Shown: piece after piece, positions 7,901-18,000 of the stretch
How positions within the stretch are numbered: position 1 is the stretch's first letter
Layout of the letters: the number at the start of each line of letters is the position of its first letter
IMG/VR virus record: IMGVR_UViG_3300020578_000169
Coordinates: 1-41,776 of that record
Source: a virus
DNA: 41,776 nt
Strand: one strand, 5' to 3'
Made by a program: the position numbers and the translations under genes
Notes under the pieces: generated by a model
The model's database searches: none
Told to the model about the DNA's origin: nothing
Seen by the model: the letters and a program-made list of their open reading frames with translations, nothing else

Positions 7901-8300
7901 CAGGCTCTACTGGAATGTCTAATTTTCCGCCAGGAACTTTAATCGATCCACGAACTGTAAACACTGCAGGGTTTGCATCACTTGCAACATAAACATCTAC
8001 TCTATCAAATGTTGCTCCATAACTTAAATTATTAAAATCCTGTCCAGACCAAGTTACGGTTAGTATTCCTTGAAAATAGGAAAGATCTCCTTGAGAAAAT
8101 CCTGGTCTTGACGGGGTAGACGCTAAGGGGGCTACTATTGTTTTTACACAACCCCATTCAGAAAATGTTCCGTCTTTATATTTCCATCTAAACTCAATAG
8201 GATATATAGTTCCTGGTGTTAGGTCTGGGACTGTAACTACAAAGTAATTGCCGTCTTCAAAAGAAGCAGAAGTATCTTTTAGTAAATCCTCATATGCCAT
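4932..8300 (-). CDS. Large tail fibre/central spike with S74 intramolecular chaperone
   Basis: This 1122-residue fibre protein begins with three to four fibronectin-III-like beta domains (about 1-480). A long Gly/Ser/Thr/Asn-rich beta-stalk follows (about 490-1020), with recurring GNIGGW or ANIGGW segments and strands of alternating polar residues. The C-terminus is an S74 peptidase/chaperone domain. The catalytic pair fits S-x-x-R-x-K at S1027...K1032 (STIRHKENI), followed by AFFNYKEG and IGLIAEDLEELG. In this family the domain trimerises the fibre and then cuts itself off just before the Ser, leaving a mature protein of about 1026 residues. The start at 8300 overlaps the previous stop (TAATG). 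It is probably a receptor-contacting part of the tail tip. Confidence 0.85.
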   Translation of the reverse strand: MAYEDLLKDTSASFEDGNYFVVTVPDLTPGTIYPIEFRWKYKDGTFSEWGCVKTIVAPLASTPSRPGFSQGDLSYFQGILTVTWSGQDFNNLSYGATFDRVDVYVASDANPAVFTVRGSIKVPGGKLDIPVEPGTYYVKLKTIFKPDNQSIFSTNTFSITCKADAPAAPTAISASWSGTDFNVSFSHDSSATSNKYFSYYRISLTAGSTTRTFNLTPVSGLSQLFALSLAKNRAAFGVPQTSFSGSVSSVDTYGNSSPTVSFGSTTYVNSLAAPIIAATEIQQGYSISYTTPTSATYDHIEIEEVESNAGTAPSTGYSVIFSGVANPAPIIRPNQNKRWVRARFADNIGSFSAYSTAIAATPLSPATVDNVPPAAPSSGTVTAGVDNSAGATVGFNAYLDISWTAVSDSTLRGHRIRFRENGTSGPYSYVDSPGNGTTFRLNGLSIGTTYEVAVASYDEYNNTSSAYTSIGTATATGTPFIGKNVTTVGYFGASATGDTGTFKFGYGVQDSGGTKRGLVFNPNNYWYIDSAQSALFKLGGNTDNYISWDGATFIVQGDLRAKKGNFSGNVEIQLGGSLYSGALTQAGALSGAGFILNKNGLTFNSTGVDGITTINGTTGLFTTKSANIGGWDVDSSSIKRTSNNGTITLNSTSAQIIASSTSYQAGVATPDTNSGSDIVFWAGGARNTSANFYVTADGTVKITSAIITSSTPFATSGQLATTNNNLTATNATVATKVGASEVKNHIGGQGVTTITGNKISTGSIQSGTLTGTTNGTTYTNEGVIINLDGRGYIASPNFYINSSGSAFFRGSVIAQGFALSDTSGDYWSITPGSTSTGFRFGGADGIQFSGGKITLGTNTEIYGDLALNSYNYWKPSNNTFNVGSSSKYINFNGSVLTVAGKIIADSGNIGGWVINSNGSISNGTTYFFGSSTDAQQNANGWAIFDYSKSAYFSSYSAGSDGYVTASGSFTTVSGNMIVGTGSFVAGTKTFIYGNGTIYANTLGTGSGLAIHQVQAGANAGYLKVNTSTIRHKENIDYIGQEGYLNKIANMSPAFFNYKEGYGDPSRLEIGLIAEDLEELGGFETVLHYNNDNELMGISYDKLSAMLILSIKELKSRLDALEG

Positions 8301-9454
8301 TAAAAGTTCAGCTCCAGTCTATATTCTACGCTTACGGTCCTTCCAGTATATTTAACAAGAGGTGTTTCAAATGTAGCTCTGCTTACAAGTCCATAGGTTG
8401 GATCAAAAGTGTCTTCGTCATTTACTCTTAATCCATCTGCTCCGATAGAAGTTGTGTTACCAGTTGTTGGATGAATTTCTATAGAAACAAAATCAATGTT
8501 TGTTTTATCTGGCACCCCTACCTGATTGTTAAAAAATGTTGCCATTGATATATCTGGCGTTATCTTATATCCGATTCCAGACTGCGGTACTATATCTGCC
8601 CAGAAATAATCGCTAGTTGTGCTGTGAAACTTAATTCTGATCTTGATTAAATTATTATCATTTTTATAGTAGGCAAAAGATACGGTATCATTAGCGCTAT
8701 ATCCAGATAAATCAATATTTGGAATATCAGAACTATATGTTCTTAACACTCCAGAGCCAGATGTAAATGTTATTACATTATCCCCTATTCTAGCTCCTAC
8801 TGTTGAAAATTCTGGATTACTCTGGACATTCGATAGCCATGCAAAGTTATCAGAAAAATTAGATATAAATTTGCTATCAAAGTTATTTCTAGATGTTCTA
8901 TTGGCTGGGAATATTCCAACCTCTGATATAATCCCAGAAATCTCTTGAGGAATAGTTGCTTTATATATTACAGCATATGATGTTGATGATTCTTGTGTTT
9001 GTATATCTGTGCTATATATATCTATAGGCATTCTGTAGAATTCAAATCCCAATCTAGTATCATTTTCTGAGGCCGCCCTGTATGCCCGCCCAGTTGTTGA
9101 ATTAGAAACTGCTGTTCCAGTTATTGTACTGGCTACTGTAAATTGTGTGGGATTTGCAGCAGCAACAGTAGCACCAATTAAATTAAAGTCTTCTGTCGAT
9201 AATCCTGTGATGCTGACGATGTTTCCTGCTGTGAAATAGTTTAACCCTGTATAAGTAATAATTCCGCCTGCTGCAGATGCTGCTGTCACCTCAACTTCTT
9301 TTCTGTCTACGCCAAAAGCCATATCTTTTGTAAACGAACCAATAGATCCAGCAATATAATTAGTCAAAAATCTTTTACCAAATTTAGTAATAGCATTATT
9401 GTTACGGGCTATTTCTTTGCCGTCTTCGTATACTATATATGTTCCCTTTATCAT
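8300..9454 (-). CDS. Tail tip/minor tail protein
   Basis: This is a 384-residue, beta-rich minor tail protein. It opens MIKGTYIVYEDGKEIARNNNAITKFGKRFLTNYIAGS, a start shared by phage tail proteins that describe a repeated basal domain. A middle segment around SFAYYKNDNNLIKIRIKFHS and a C-terminal ETPLVKYTGRTVSVEYRLEL look like strands of a baseplate or fibre-attachment domain. I chose the ATG at 9454 rather than the upstream ATG at 9517 because AGGAG lies four bases before it and it follows the previous stop by only 7 nt. The longer frame would overlap that gene by about 55 nt. It sits between the hub proteins and the S74 fibre and probably links them. Confidence 0.75.
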   Translation of the reverse strand: MIKGTYIVYEDGKEIARNNNAITKFGKRFLTNYIAGSIGSFTKDMAFGVDRKEVEVTAASAAGGIITYTGLNYFTAGNIVSITGLSTEDFNLIGATVAAANPTQFTVASTITGTAVSNSTTGRAYRAASENDTRLGFEFYRMPIDIYSTDIQTQESSTSYAVIYKATIPQEISGIISEVGIFPANRTSRNNFDSKFISNFSDNFAWLSNVQSNPEFSTVGARIGDNVITFTSGSGVLRTYSSDIPNIDLSGYSANDTVSFAYYKNDNNLIKIRIKFHSTTSDYFWADIVPQSGIGYKITPDISMATFFNNQVGVPDKTNIDFVSIEIHPTTGNTTSIGADGLRVNDEDTFDPTYGLVSRATFETPLVKYTGRTVSVEYRLELNF

Positions 9455-9461
9455 ATGTCTC

Positions 9462-10286
9462 CTAAATTGGTTTTGAATACTCCGAATAATAGTTTTTGCC
9501 ATCGGTTCCAACAACAACAGCTCTAGCCCTAAGCCATCTTGCAGATGAGGTCGCTGGAGTGTCTCCCTGTGCTGAGCTTACTCTGTACTTCTTGTAAACG
9601 CCACTGTTTCCTACCTGCAAATTTTCTGTTGACGTATACTGTTTTGTTCCATAATTTAATGCAGCAGCATTTGTCTTATTGGTTTTACTAATAATCCATT
9701 CATAATACACAGAACTATGTGACCCAAGTCCAGAAACGTTATTCCATCCCCATGCTATAGCGGTTCCTGTTCTATCAAATTTAACTACTGGGATTGAGGG
9801 TGTTGGTGTTGTAAATTTAGCTCCACTTGAAGCAACGGCCACATAAGGATTTTTAAATCTTGTATCCTCTTTAGAATCATCAAATATTCTTACGTCTACC
9901 CCATCAACATTTGTAGGAGTCAAACTTCCATTTCTTACTTTTATAAATGCTCTAATTTTAATAAATTTAGTTACTGGGTCTTCGTACTCTTCAAAAGTTA
10001 CAGATTCTATATCAGTTAGTTGAACTAAATCTTTTTCTATTATTACTATACCAGTTGGACCCGTTACTCCTGTGTCCCCTGTATCCCCTGTAGCGCCAGT
10101 ACCTGGCGTAGAACTTACTGACCTAGGGGTATATAGGGGGACCGCACTAACAAAAATTTCAAGCTCGCCAGTCTCTGGATCAAAGACACGAACTTTATTT
10201 GGATTAAGAATGCCAGCAGTAATCAGCGGGCTATTTGCAGGAACCGCTGGCTGTCTGCTTTTATCTTGTCCATTTCCCTTTGTCAT
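9462..10286 (-). CDS. Minor tail protein with short collagen-like linker
   Basis: This is a 274-residue tail protein. The N-terminal section includes KVRVFDPETGELEIFVS. A short Gly-x-Thr collagen-like linker ([18 protein letters not shown], about residues 62-80) follows, then two beta-sandwich-like domains resembling fibronectin III (VYYEWIISKTNK, ARWLRARAVVVGTDGKNYY). The pieces suggest a flexible adaptor between the tail tip and fibres. The start at 10286 has no Shine-Dalgarno. Instead TATAAT ends 7 nt before the ATG, so it may be translated from a leaderless message. The gap to the upstream gene is 25 nt. Confidence 0.7.
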   Translation of the reverse strand: MTKGNGQDKSRQPAVPANSPLITAGILNPNKVRVFDPETGELEIFVSAVPLYTPRSVSSTPGTGATGDTGDTGVTGPTGIVIIEKDLVQLTDIESVTFEEYEDPVTKFIKIRAFIKVRNGSLTPTNVDGVDVRIFDDSKEDTRFKNPYVAVASSGAKFTTPTPSIPVVKFDRTGTAIAWGWNNVSGLGSHSSVYYEWIISKTNKTNAAALNYGTKQYTSTENLQVGNSGVYKKYRVSSAQGDTPATSSARWLRARAVVVGTDGKNYYSEYSKPI

Positions 10287-10293
10287 ATTTTTT

Positions 10294-10299
10294 ATTATA
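10294..10299 (-). promoter_or_regulatory. -10 hexamer placed for a leaderless start
   Basis: TATAAT lies exactly 7 nt upstream of the ATG at 10286, in a short A-rich gap lacking a Shine-Dalgarno. A transcript starting at the usual distance would begin at or next to the ATG. No good -35 is seen, which is tolerated in actinobacterial promoters of the TAnnnT type. Confidence 0.5.
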
Positions 10300-10311
10300 C
10301 CATTTAGTCGA

Positions 10312-12342
10312 CTATAGTGTTCGACAGGTTAAGCTTGTCACCAACCCTTCATTAAACTCGTGTTGAACTCTTGTAACAATAAACTTTTCTGTTCCAAGAA
10401 TTCCTTGATAAACATATTTAATGGAAACTATATCACTAACAGCAATTAGCGGGTTGCCAAAAACCTCCATCTCAATAACTTTCCCTTTATTAATCACGGA
10501 TCGTTTAATCCAATCGCCTAAAAGCTTAGCGTCTTCTTCAGTTTGAATCCACGATGAGGAAAATGTAATTGGCTCTAAATACTGGAAATCGGTATCATTT
10601 ACTGTTGTATATTCTTGCTCCTCTCCTCTTTGAACCTTGTTTCCATAGACAAAAGCACTTTCCATTGGAACTGAGGTGGATGTGTTATTCATAACATATG
10701 CCTCTGCATTAAAATTACTCATTTTAATAGACAGCACTGATATGTTCTTGCTAGTACCTGCAATAAATCCACTGGGCTTGGAGGGGCCTTCAAATCTAGA
10801 ACTAAATTTATGTATCTCTCTGGCCGTTGTTCCAAACTCTTCTACCGCCGAAGGCTTCTTGTCAATAAGGTCTATATCGTTTTGATTAAAATTTTGATTA
10901 TAAACAAGATCTCCGTATGCTGCATCTAGGTAGTCGTTGGAGAACTGCCCAGCGTAGATATCTTTTTCAAAAGTAAATTTATTAAATTCTGTATCTTCTA
11001 TCTTTCTGGCATACACGTAATCAAACATAACTTTACCCATTGTGGAAAATAAACCTACGCCTTTTGATGGAGGAATTATTGTAGGCAACTTTAATGCATA
11101 ATCAATACTGTCATAAACATTTACCCTAAATCCATTGACGTCAACTATCATTTGTAATTGTGTAGGTGTTGCTTTTACTCTTACCGCAATATTATATATT
11201 TGACCGCCTTGAATATTTGCTAAAGTTCCAGCAGTCTTATCTCCTTTTACTGAAATAGCTTTTCCAGCTTTATTTCTTAAAACTGAATTCTGGGTGTCTG
11301 CCAAAACTCTCATTTCTTTTCCATTTGTTTTTACAACTCGCAAATCGTTTTCTCGTAAGTCTGCTGCAAGAGCTCCTGAATCTAATATTACAAAGTATCC
11401 CGTTTCTGCTGAGTTAGATAAAAAGAATCCTATGCCGCCGCCACCTCTTCCTATTTGAGACTGCTCCTTGCCTTGCTCGGCATTCGATATCATCATTGAA
11501 GTTCCAAATGCATAATAGGATGTATCAAAACTATTTATAGTTTTAGTTATAGTTGTAGATCCTTTTTTAAGCCCAGATGTTGAGACTTGAGATATTGAAG
11601 GAATTTCTAAATCAAAATCTTTATAAGCAATTTGAAAGCTAGTTTTAGTTCTACTGTCGTTTGTTATTTGCAAATAAGATTTACCAATTGTTTTCTTATT
11701 TGGATCAATTGGAGAAGTTTTATTTTGAGTAGCCTTATTTAATATCTTAGTTATATAATTATAATAAGTAGCAACAGTCCCTCTATTAGCCGATAAATTA
11801 GGGGTTGGACTAAATGCCTGTATAAAAAAATCATACTTTCTTCCAGAGCCCAAATTTTTAATTATAATTAAATGTTTTGCTGTCGCAGATGTATTTAATG
11901 CTCCTGCTGTTACACCTTCTGAATTGCGTTGTATTGTAAATGTATTAGTAGACACTGCTGTTATTCTTCTGCTAGTAACATTAAATCTGAGTAGGGCAGA
12001 GCCTTGAATTGTTACATAGTCTCCAACATTAAATGGATGTCCTGTTGCTGTATACACTATGGTAGTGCCTGAACAGGCTACTGAAGTTACGTTTACATTT
12101 TTGTAAAATACTTGTTCTGGACTTACAGTGCCTTCTAGAGTTTGGTTGTCTAAAGCGTAAAGCTGATACTTGACTACATACCCAACTGGATCTATTGACA
12201 TATCTATTTCGTCTACCGATACCAGAACAGATACACTTGTTTCCCCAGCTATTGGAAAATCTGCAACTATTGGATTATAAATTATATCAAGGCCTGTTGT
12301 TGGTCCGCCGCCACCGTCTGCAATAACGTGTGGTCTACTCAT
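10312..12342 (-). CDS. Tail hub-associated protein with LamG-like domain
   Basis: This tail protein has about 676 residues. The N-terminus is Gly-rich (IADGGGGPTTG) followed by strand-rich segments. The centre (about 265-450) resembles a concanavalin/LamG sandwich, with GIGFFLSNSAETGYFVIL, YNIAVRVKA and FRVNVYD strands that may bind sugar. The C-terminus (WIKRSVINKGKVIEMEVFGN, then VSDIVSIKYVYQG and FIVTRVQHEFNEGLVTSL) resembles the end of baseplate hub/Tal-like minor tail proteins. I place the start at 12342, where ATG overlaps the previous TGA (ATGA). The ATG at 12369 is an alternative. The next gene upstream is the likely hub protein, so these two probably pack together at the tail tip. 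Confidence 0.75.
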   Translation of the reverse strand: MSRPHVIADGGGGPTTGLDIIYNPIVADFPIAGETSVSVLVSVDEIDMSIDPVGYVVKYQLYALDNQTLEGTVSPEQVFYKNVNVTSVACSGTTIVYTATGHPFNVGDYVTIQGSALLRFNVTSRRITAVSTNTFTIQRNSEGVTAGALNTSATAKHLIIIKNLGSGRKYDFFIQAFSPTPNLSANRGTVATYYNYITKILNKATQNKTSPIDPNKKTIGKSYLQITNDSRTKTSFQIAYKDFDLEIPSISQVSTSGLKKGSTTITKTINSFDTSYYAFGTSMMISNAEQGKEQSQIGRGGGGIGFFLSNSAETGYFVILDSGALAADLRENDLRVVKTNGKEMRVLADTQNSVLRNKAGKAISVKGDKTAGTLANIQGGQIYNIAVRVKATPTQLQMIVDVNGFRVNVYDSIDYALKLPTIIPPSKGVGLFSTMGKVMFDYVYARKIEDTEFNKFTFEKDIYAGQFSNDYLDAAYGDLVYNQNFNQNDIDLIDKKPSAVEEFGTTAREIHKFSSRFEGPSKPSGFIAGTSKNISVLSIKMSNFNAEAYVMNNTSTSVPMESAFVYGNKVQRGEEQEYTTVNDTDFQYLEPITFSSSWIQTEEDAKLLGDWIKRSVINKGKVIEMEVFGNPLIAVSDIVSIKYVYQGILGTEKFIVTRVQHEFNEGLVTSLTCRTL

Positions 12343-14612
12343 GATAAGATCATCAACCTTTCTGACCATCCTGCTGAATATATAATATCGTTTGGAACAA
12401 CTTTGTGCGCCGCAGGCTTTGTGCCAAGCGCACCTCTGGTTTTTACTCTATATCTACCGCTTGGCTTAAAATATGCCGTGTTTGCGTAATTATTTAAATC
12501 AGCAGCGCCTGGTTTTGACAACGCCAAATATCTATCAACGTCTGCTTGTGAAGATATCCAAACAGAAAACCTGTTTGAATTTCTATCTGTATATTCGTAT
12601 TCTACTGCATCATATTCAATAATTTCGTCATCTATTAAAAAATAACCAGAAAAACTTGTAATTATTGGGCTAGCTCCGTACTCATCCATAATTGAATTGT
12701 TTATTATAAGAGTTGTATTTTCCGCAACTGTGTCCGCTTCTATCGGATACGCTAGTCCACCTGCTGCTAAAAATGACACTGCGGGTTGTGCGAGAGGTTC
12801 TGAATCTCCTAAATATTCGGTAGGAACTATAGGAGTATAAATAATTTTTGTTTGATTTGCAGAAGATATTTCGGTTTGAGTTAATCCTATTATATTGGGC
12901 AGAATCTCTCCTTCTGGTTTTTCATAAAAATTCCATAGGGTAGAGTTTAAAGCAGAGTATATTTTATCTCTAGAATAAAATTGAAGAATATTGTCTTCAT
13001 CAAAGAAAGCATTCATTTGTATATCTCTACATAGTTCTTGAAGAATTTCCCATACTGTTCTTGTTTCATCCGTCCACCAATATTGAATTGTAGGTATAGA
13101 TGTGTCTGTAGATTGAACTTGCCCGCCAGAAATTGATGTAAGCATATTAATATTATAGTTTGTAAAACCTACTGAGTCTAAAAGAATTCTTATAATTGCT
13201 GTTGCGGAGTATCTTTCTAACAATAGATTTGCGGGAACTATTTCCATTAAATACTTTGAGCCGTCAAGCGCACTTAATGATGTATTTCCATATTGATCTA
13301 TTTGCCAGCTATCTGCATAATACGTTCCTTGTGGAACTTCGTGAGTTTTGGTAGCTCCAGTTATTTTAAAGTATGGTTTAATTTCTGCATTCTTGACCAT
13401 GTATATAAAGTCAAACTCTGTAACCCCAGATCCAGTATTCCATCCACTAGATCTATTGTATGGAACAATCATAAGTTGATCTTGATTATAGTTGGACAAA
13501 GAAGCAGTTAATGTATTTGCAGATATTTTGCCAACTGGCAGAATATCTTCTGATGAGGAGGATGACTCTTTGGTTATGTCAGACATAACCATTGCGCTTG
13601 TTATATCCTTAATCCATCTTGCAGAAACTTCTATTACGGCCATGACTGCAGTTGCTGACGGAGCCACCGCTTCTATTCTAATAGATTTGATAAACTTTGG
13701 ATTGCTATATTCATTTGATGTAGAGGTTGTCCATGCCCCACTGGCAGGTGCGTATAGGGTGACGTTCCCAGAAGTATAGGATGCTGGTGTTACGGTTGTA
13801 GTTTGCTCCGTATCGTCTAAATATTTTATTTTTACAATAACAGATGAAGGCATATCATGGGTTTTATCAAATTTAACGATGACCTTATTTGCAATTGCTG
13901 GCTTTGTAGACCTTGCAGTTTCATCTGTTTCGCTTACAATTAATGTGGCGGTACCAGATTGACCAGTTATTTTATTTGACGCAGCAATTTGTTTGGAGAT
14001 GACAAATGTTTTTGTGTCTGGAACTTCAGAAATTATTCCTTTAATATTAAAACTGGTGTTGGAGAGACCAATAATTTTTACAACATCATTGACAATAAAT
14101 CCATGTGGATTGCTTGTTGTATATTTTACTTTTTCATATGTTGGATTTGCTGAAGACGCTTCTGTAATAGAAGCAGCTGTTTGAACATACTTTACATTTA
14201 CTATTCCGTTCTTGCCTTCAGGAGAAACCCAGTATTTATATTTTGCACTAAACCCTGGATAGTATATTCTTGCTGTTCCTAAATTATAATATGCTGATTT
14301 CGGGTCTTTATAATTAAAATTAGTAGAGTTATTTGGAATGATAAAGTATTTAATTCCAGAGCCTATTGGTCTAAATGGTCTAATTATGGCATCTACGGGA
14401 AATAGTTTTTTGTATGGGTTTCCTTTTTTCCACCCGCCAGTAATTGCAGATGTATAATCTGAGTCCAGGTTTTCTGTATAGACCGATATATTATCGATCA
14501 TCGTATTCATGTTATATTCGATAGAGCAACCCAGTCCAGCGGAAACTGAATAAGATCTATTTATTGTATCTTTTACTTCTTGTGTATCTTGTGCATTTGC
14601 TAAGGTAATCAT
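12339..14612 (-). CDS. Baseplate hub/minor tail protein
   Basis: This tail protein has about 757 residues and lies after the tape measure and a Dit-sized protein, the usual place for the hub. A segment reading TVWEILQELCRDIQMNAFFD followed by EDNILQFYSRDKIY matches the gp27/gp44-like hub pattern (W..L..L....... f.De...l.f.sr). A later SGYFLIDDEIIEYDAVEY is a known minor-tail motif. N-terminal domains are beta-rich. I use the ATG at 14612, which overlaps the previous stop (TAATG) and has AGAGG upstream. A start at 14645 would add 11 residues. It probably forms the trimeric ring around the tape measure end and carries the distal fibres. Confidence 0.75.
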   Translation of the reverse strand: MITLANAQDTQEVKDTINRSYSVSAGLGCSIEYNMNTMIDNISVYTENLDSDYTSAITGGWKKGNPYKKLFPVDAIIRPFRPIGSGIKYFIIPNNSTNFNYKDPKSAYYNLGTARIYYPGFSAKYKYWVSPEGKNGIVNVKYVQTAASITEASSANPTYEKVKYTTSNPHGFIVNDVVKIIGLSNTSFNIKGIISEVPDTKTFVISKQIAASNKITGQSGTATLIVSETDETARSTKPAIANKVIVKFDKTHDMPSSVIVKIKYLDDTEQTTTVTPASYTSGNVTLYAPASGAWTTSTSNEYSNPKFIKSIRIEAVAPSATAVMAVIEVSARWIKDITSAMVMSDITKESSSSSEDILPVGKISANTLTASLSNYNQDQLMIVPYNRSSGWNTGSGVTEFDFIYMVKNAEIKPYFKITGATKTHEVPQGTYYADSWQIDQYGNTSLSALDGSKYLMEIVPANLLLERYSATAIIRILLDSVGFTNYNINMLTSISGGQVQSTDTSIPTIQYWWTDETRTVWEILQELCRDIQMNAFFDEDNILQFYSRDKIYSALNSTLWNFYEKPEGEILPNIIGLTQTEISSANQTKIIYTPIVPTEYLGDSEPLAQPAVSFLAAGGLAYPIEADTVAENTTLIINNSIMDEYGASPIITSFSGYFLIDDEIIEYDAVEYEYTDRNSNRFSVWISSQADVDRYLALSKPGAADLNNYANTAYFKPSGRYRVKTRGALGTKPAAHKVVPNDIIYSAGWSERLMILS

Positions 14613-15064
14613 TATACCTCTTCCATAGATGCAGATACATTCCAATGTGCTTCTACGCCACGTTTAATTAAATTAAAAGAACACTCTCTAAACATTACCA
14701 ATATGGGTGTTGCTGTAGATGATTGGTCTGTCCCGTCTATAGAATAATTAATTTTAATTTTAAAAGCACCCTTTCCAATTCCTTCGTAAAAAGATTTAAG
14801 TTCCACTGCTCCCCATCCGCCATCAACGGTAAAAGCGGTGGTGGAGGGAAGTAAAGCCCAAGATGTTGTATATATTCTTTTATCTGTTACATAATATTTT
14901 CTTAAAGTACCATTTGCCATTCTAACAGATTGTTCAATTCTATTATTGCCCACTAAAAACTCTTGTCTATTATGTTCTGACATTTTCTGCCAGGATGGGG
15001 TGGAGGTAAGAGAGGTATCAAAATATAATACAGAACCTTTAGGCAATACTAATGGATATGTCAT
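14612..15064 (-). CDS. Distal tail (Dit-like) protein candidate
   Basis: This is a 150-residue protein immediately downstream of the tape measure gene, overlapping it by 4 nt (ATGA). Its position and size fit a short distal tail or hub-adaptor protein. The sequence is beta-rich (RKYYVTDKRIYTTSWALLPS, AVELKSFYEGIGKGAFKIKINYS), ending in ECSFNLIKRGVEAHWNVSASMEEV, which resembles the strand pattern of tail-tube-like proteins. It may form the ring that ends the tail tube before the hub. The assignment rests on order and general character rather than a specific motif. Confidence 0.6.
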   Translation of the reverse strand: MTYPLVLPKGSVLYFDTSLTSTPSWQKMSEHNRQEFLVGNNRIEQSVRMANGTLRKYYVTDKRIYTTSWALLPSTTAFTVDGGWGAVELKSFYEGIGKGAFKIKINYSIDGTDQSSTATPILVMFRECSFNLIKRGVEAHWNVSASMEEV

Positions 15065-18000
15065 GACGCTATCATGCTTCCTCTTCTTCTAGATTCACCA
15101 ACAGACTTGTTGGCTAAGCTATTCAATTCCTTGATAGCCTGAATTGTTCTTCTTGTGGCCACATCGGCAAGTTGATTGACATCCATACCTTCCGCAGCCT
15201 TAATATCGTTATTGACTACAAATGTGTTTCCACCAGACATTGTAGCATTTTGTAGAGACTTTACATAGTCTGTAGGATATACGGACTCTGTTTTTGCTCT
15301 TAATACCCCTGCAACCTCAGTGCCATATGGCCCTGGGACTTCTCCTCGTAATGAGTGGAATTTCTGAATATATCCGCCTCCCGCAAATTTACCAATAGCC
15401 TTATCTTTAAATATTTTTGTAAGACTTGCCATTTGTTCTGCCAATTCAAGCGGCATTCTAAGGTCTAGGTCTGGCCTAGCGTCTGTCATATCTCTAAGAA
15501 CAAGTTGAATAAGTTTTTTAATTGGATAGACGGAATTAGTGCCTAAGCTTTCAGCAACACGACTAATGCCCCGATAAGCATTCATTAAAAACTCTTCGTC
15601 TTTAAGCAACTCAAGAGGATTCCCTTCGTTATCATAAGAATATCTGCCAAACGATGCTTTACCCATTAACATTTTAAAGTTATGTTTTAACTTTAACATA
15701 TGAGAAGGATCTGAAAATAGGTCTGGGAATGGGCCCGACTTGTCAAAAGCAAATCCAAAGTCTAAGGCTCCTAGTCTTGCTCCCACTTTAGACATTATTA
15801 AATTGCCTTCATTTTGGAACGTATCTACACTTTTAATTAGAGAAACAAACCCAGCTAGTCTTCCAACATCTTCAGCAAGTTGTGCCCTCAATATTTCTGG
15901 TTCTGGCAAAACATAGCCTGCTTTAAATACATTTGATAATGCTTCATCTGTGCCAAATAAACCAAGAGAGGATTCTTTTCCAAATCTGTCTAGAACAGTT
16001 TCATATCCCAATTTGCTAAAGTCTTCGCTTAAAATTACTGGGCTTAGTATGTCTCCGCCTCTAAATCCTAAAGTATTTCTGGGGGATGGTATTCCCAAAT
16101 ATCTTGCAAGTCTTGATCCATAAAGCTCATTGAATATTTCCATATAAGAGGTCTTAATTTGAAGGTCTGGATGAAAACCCTTTTCAAAGAACTTTGCGCC
16201 AGTTGCTGGGTCTTGAAGTATTCTCATTAATGCTGCATGTATGCCTACTGTTGGCCTTAATATTTCGTCAGGATTATCGGCTGACCTTAACGGATTAAAC
16301 GTTGAGGTATCTAAAAGTCCTCGTTTAGATACAACTTCTGCAATTGCTTTAGCTAAAGATTGATTTATATGTCCACTACTTACGGTTTCAAGTATGGATT
16401 CTTTTGTTGTAAGTACACTTCCTCTTTGCGCCTGTCTAGCAATAATATAACTAACAAGATCATCATAACTATAACTTCCAGAAATTCCAATTTTTTTCAA
16501 GATATCCATAATTGGACCTACATATGATCCAGCAACTTGGTCGTCTGTGCGTAGCTGATTAATTGGAATATCTTGATTCATTCCTTTTGCTGATGTGACA
16601 GGAGTCTTCTTTGATGGGAACATCTCACGGTTTCTCGCTACTTTATCATCAAAGTATTTTTCTCCCTTCTTAAATGGATACAATAACATTGCATCTTCAA
16701 AAGCAGCTTGATCAGCTGCTGCTTTTGCTTCACGTGCTGCTATTTGTGAAGGAGTTGTAGTGGCCCAAGGATCTGGTTTGTCCAAGCCACGTTTTCTTGC
16801 TCTGAAATCTAATCCGCCTCGTCTCAATGCCAATTGTCTAGCAACCTCATCTGGATCAACTCCCCTAGAAAGAAGATAATTTATAAAACTTTTTTCTTGA
16901 GGGTGTGCTCTTACAAAGTCTTTATGAATTTTGCCAAGATTAGGGGTTTTGGGGACTGCTGCCGAAGGAAGCGCTGGCTTACTGCTAGATAATTTACTTA
17001 GTGCAGAAGTTATCTTTTGATCTGCTGTTGTTCCAAAATTAGCAAATCCAGATTTTAATTTAGATCCTATTTGCGCTACACCTGGAATTTTACTGTATGG
17101 CAAAAATGCTAATCCTGTAAATACATTGTCTCCAAGACTTGATTTCATAGGAGCGCCCATTGCTCTTGCAGCAAGCATGCTCACTGGATTTCCGTAATTC
17201 ATAAAGTCTTGAGCAGTTTTGCCCATTGATGGTAATCCAAAGAAGTTAGATGTCTGTTCCCAATTCTTTTTATCTGCTAGTCCACCTAATGCTGAATCTA
17301 TTCTGTCTAAGAAGCTACGACTTTTTACCTTACCGCCTTTATCATATTTAGAAAGTCCCATTAATCCACCAAAGGCAAATCCTCTAGGATTCATAAATCC
17401 AAGCTTTCTTGCCAACAATGGATCTGTTTTAATAATTTTTACTAAGTCTTTATAGACTTGATATATTAATTCATTTTCGGCAAACTTTGCCATATATGCG
17501 TCATATACAGAAATATTTTCTGGTCCTGCTATTCCAGAGAATAAATCTGGGGCATTTAATCCTGGGGAATCCCACGTTCCAAAACCACTTGTTTGTCCTT
17601 GAACTCCTACTTCTGGATTATTTACTATCTTGTAAAATTCATCATCTAAGAATCTTCTAGAGGGATCTCTATCTTTATATTTAGTAAAATCGTCTGGCTC
17701 AACATTTGCAACAAAATCTTTCCAATCTTTTTCTATTGCCTCCCGCCTTGTAGTCGACCCGCTACCAGAAATTTTTTTCATTTCCTGCATGCCAGCGTTA
17801 TATTCGCCTACGGTTTCCTTGCTATTTTTATATTTACCAGCTTGTCTTTTCCAGAACCTAGAATGGTCTCTATACATTTTGGCAAGATAAATGGCCTGTC
17901 TTGCATCATTTGGCTTTTGTGGAATAACACCTATAGTTTTGGTTACTCTATCTATTGCATCATGAATTGAAGACTTTGCTAATGTGTCCCCAAACGGATC

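Noticed and set aside
9455-9517. Longer N-terminus for the minor tail protein from the ATG at 9517
   Set aside because: It would overlap the previous gene by about 55 nt and has no ribosome binding site, while the ATG at 9454 has AGGAG and follows the stop by 7 nt.
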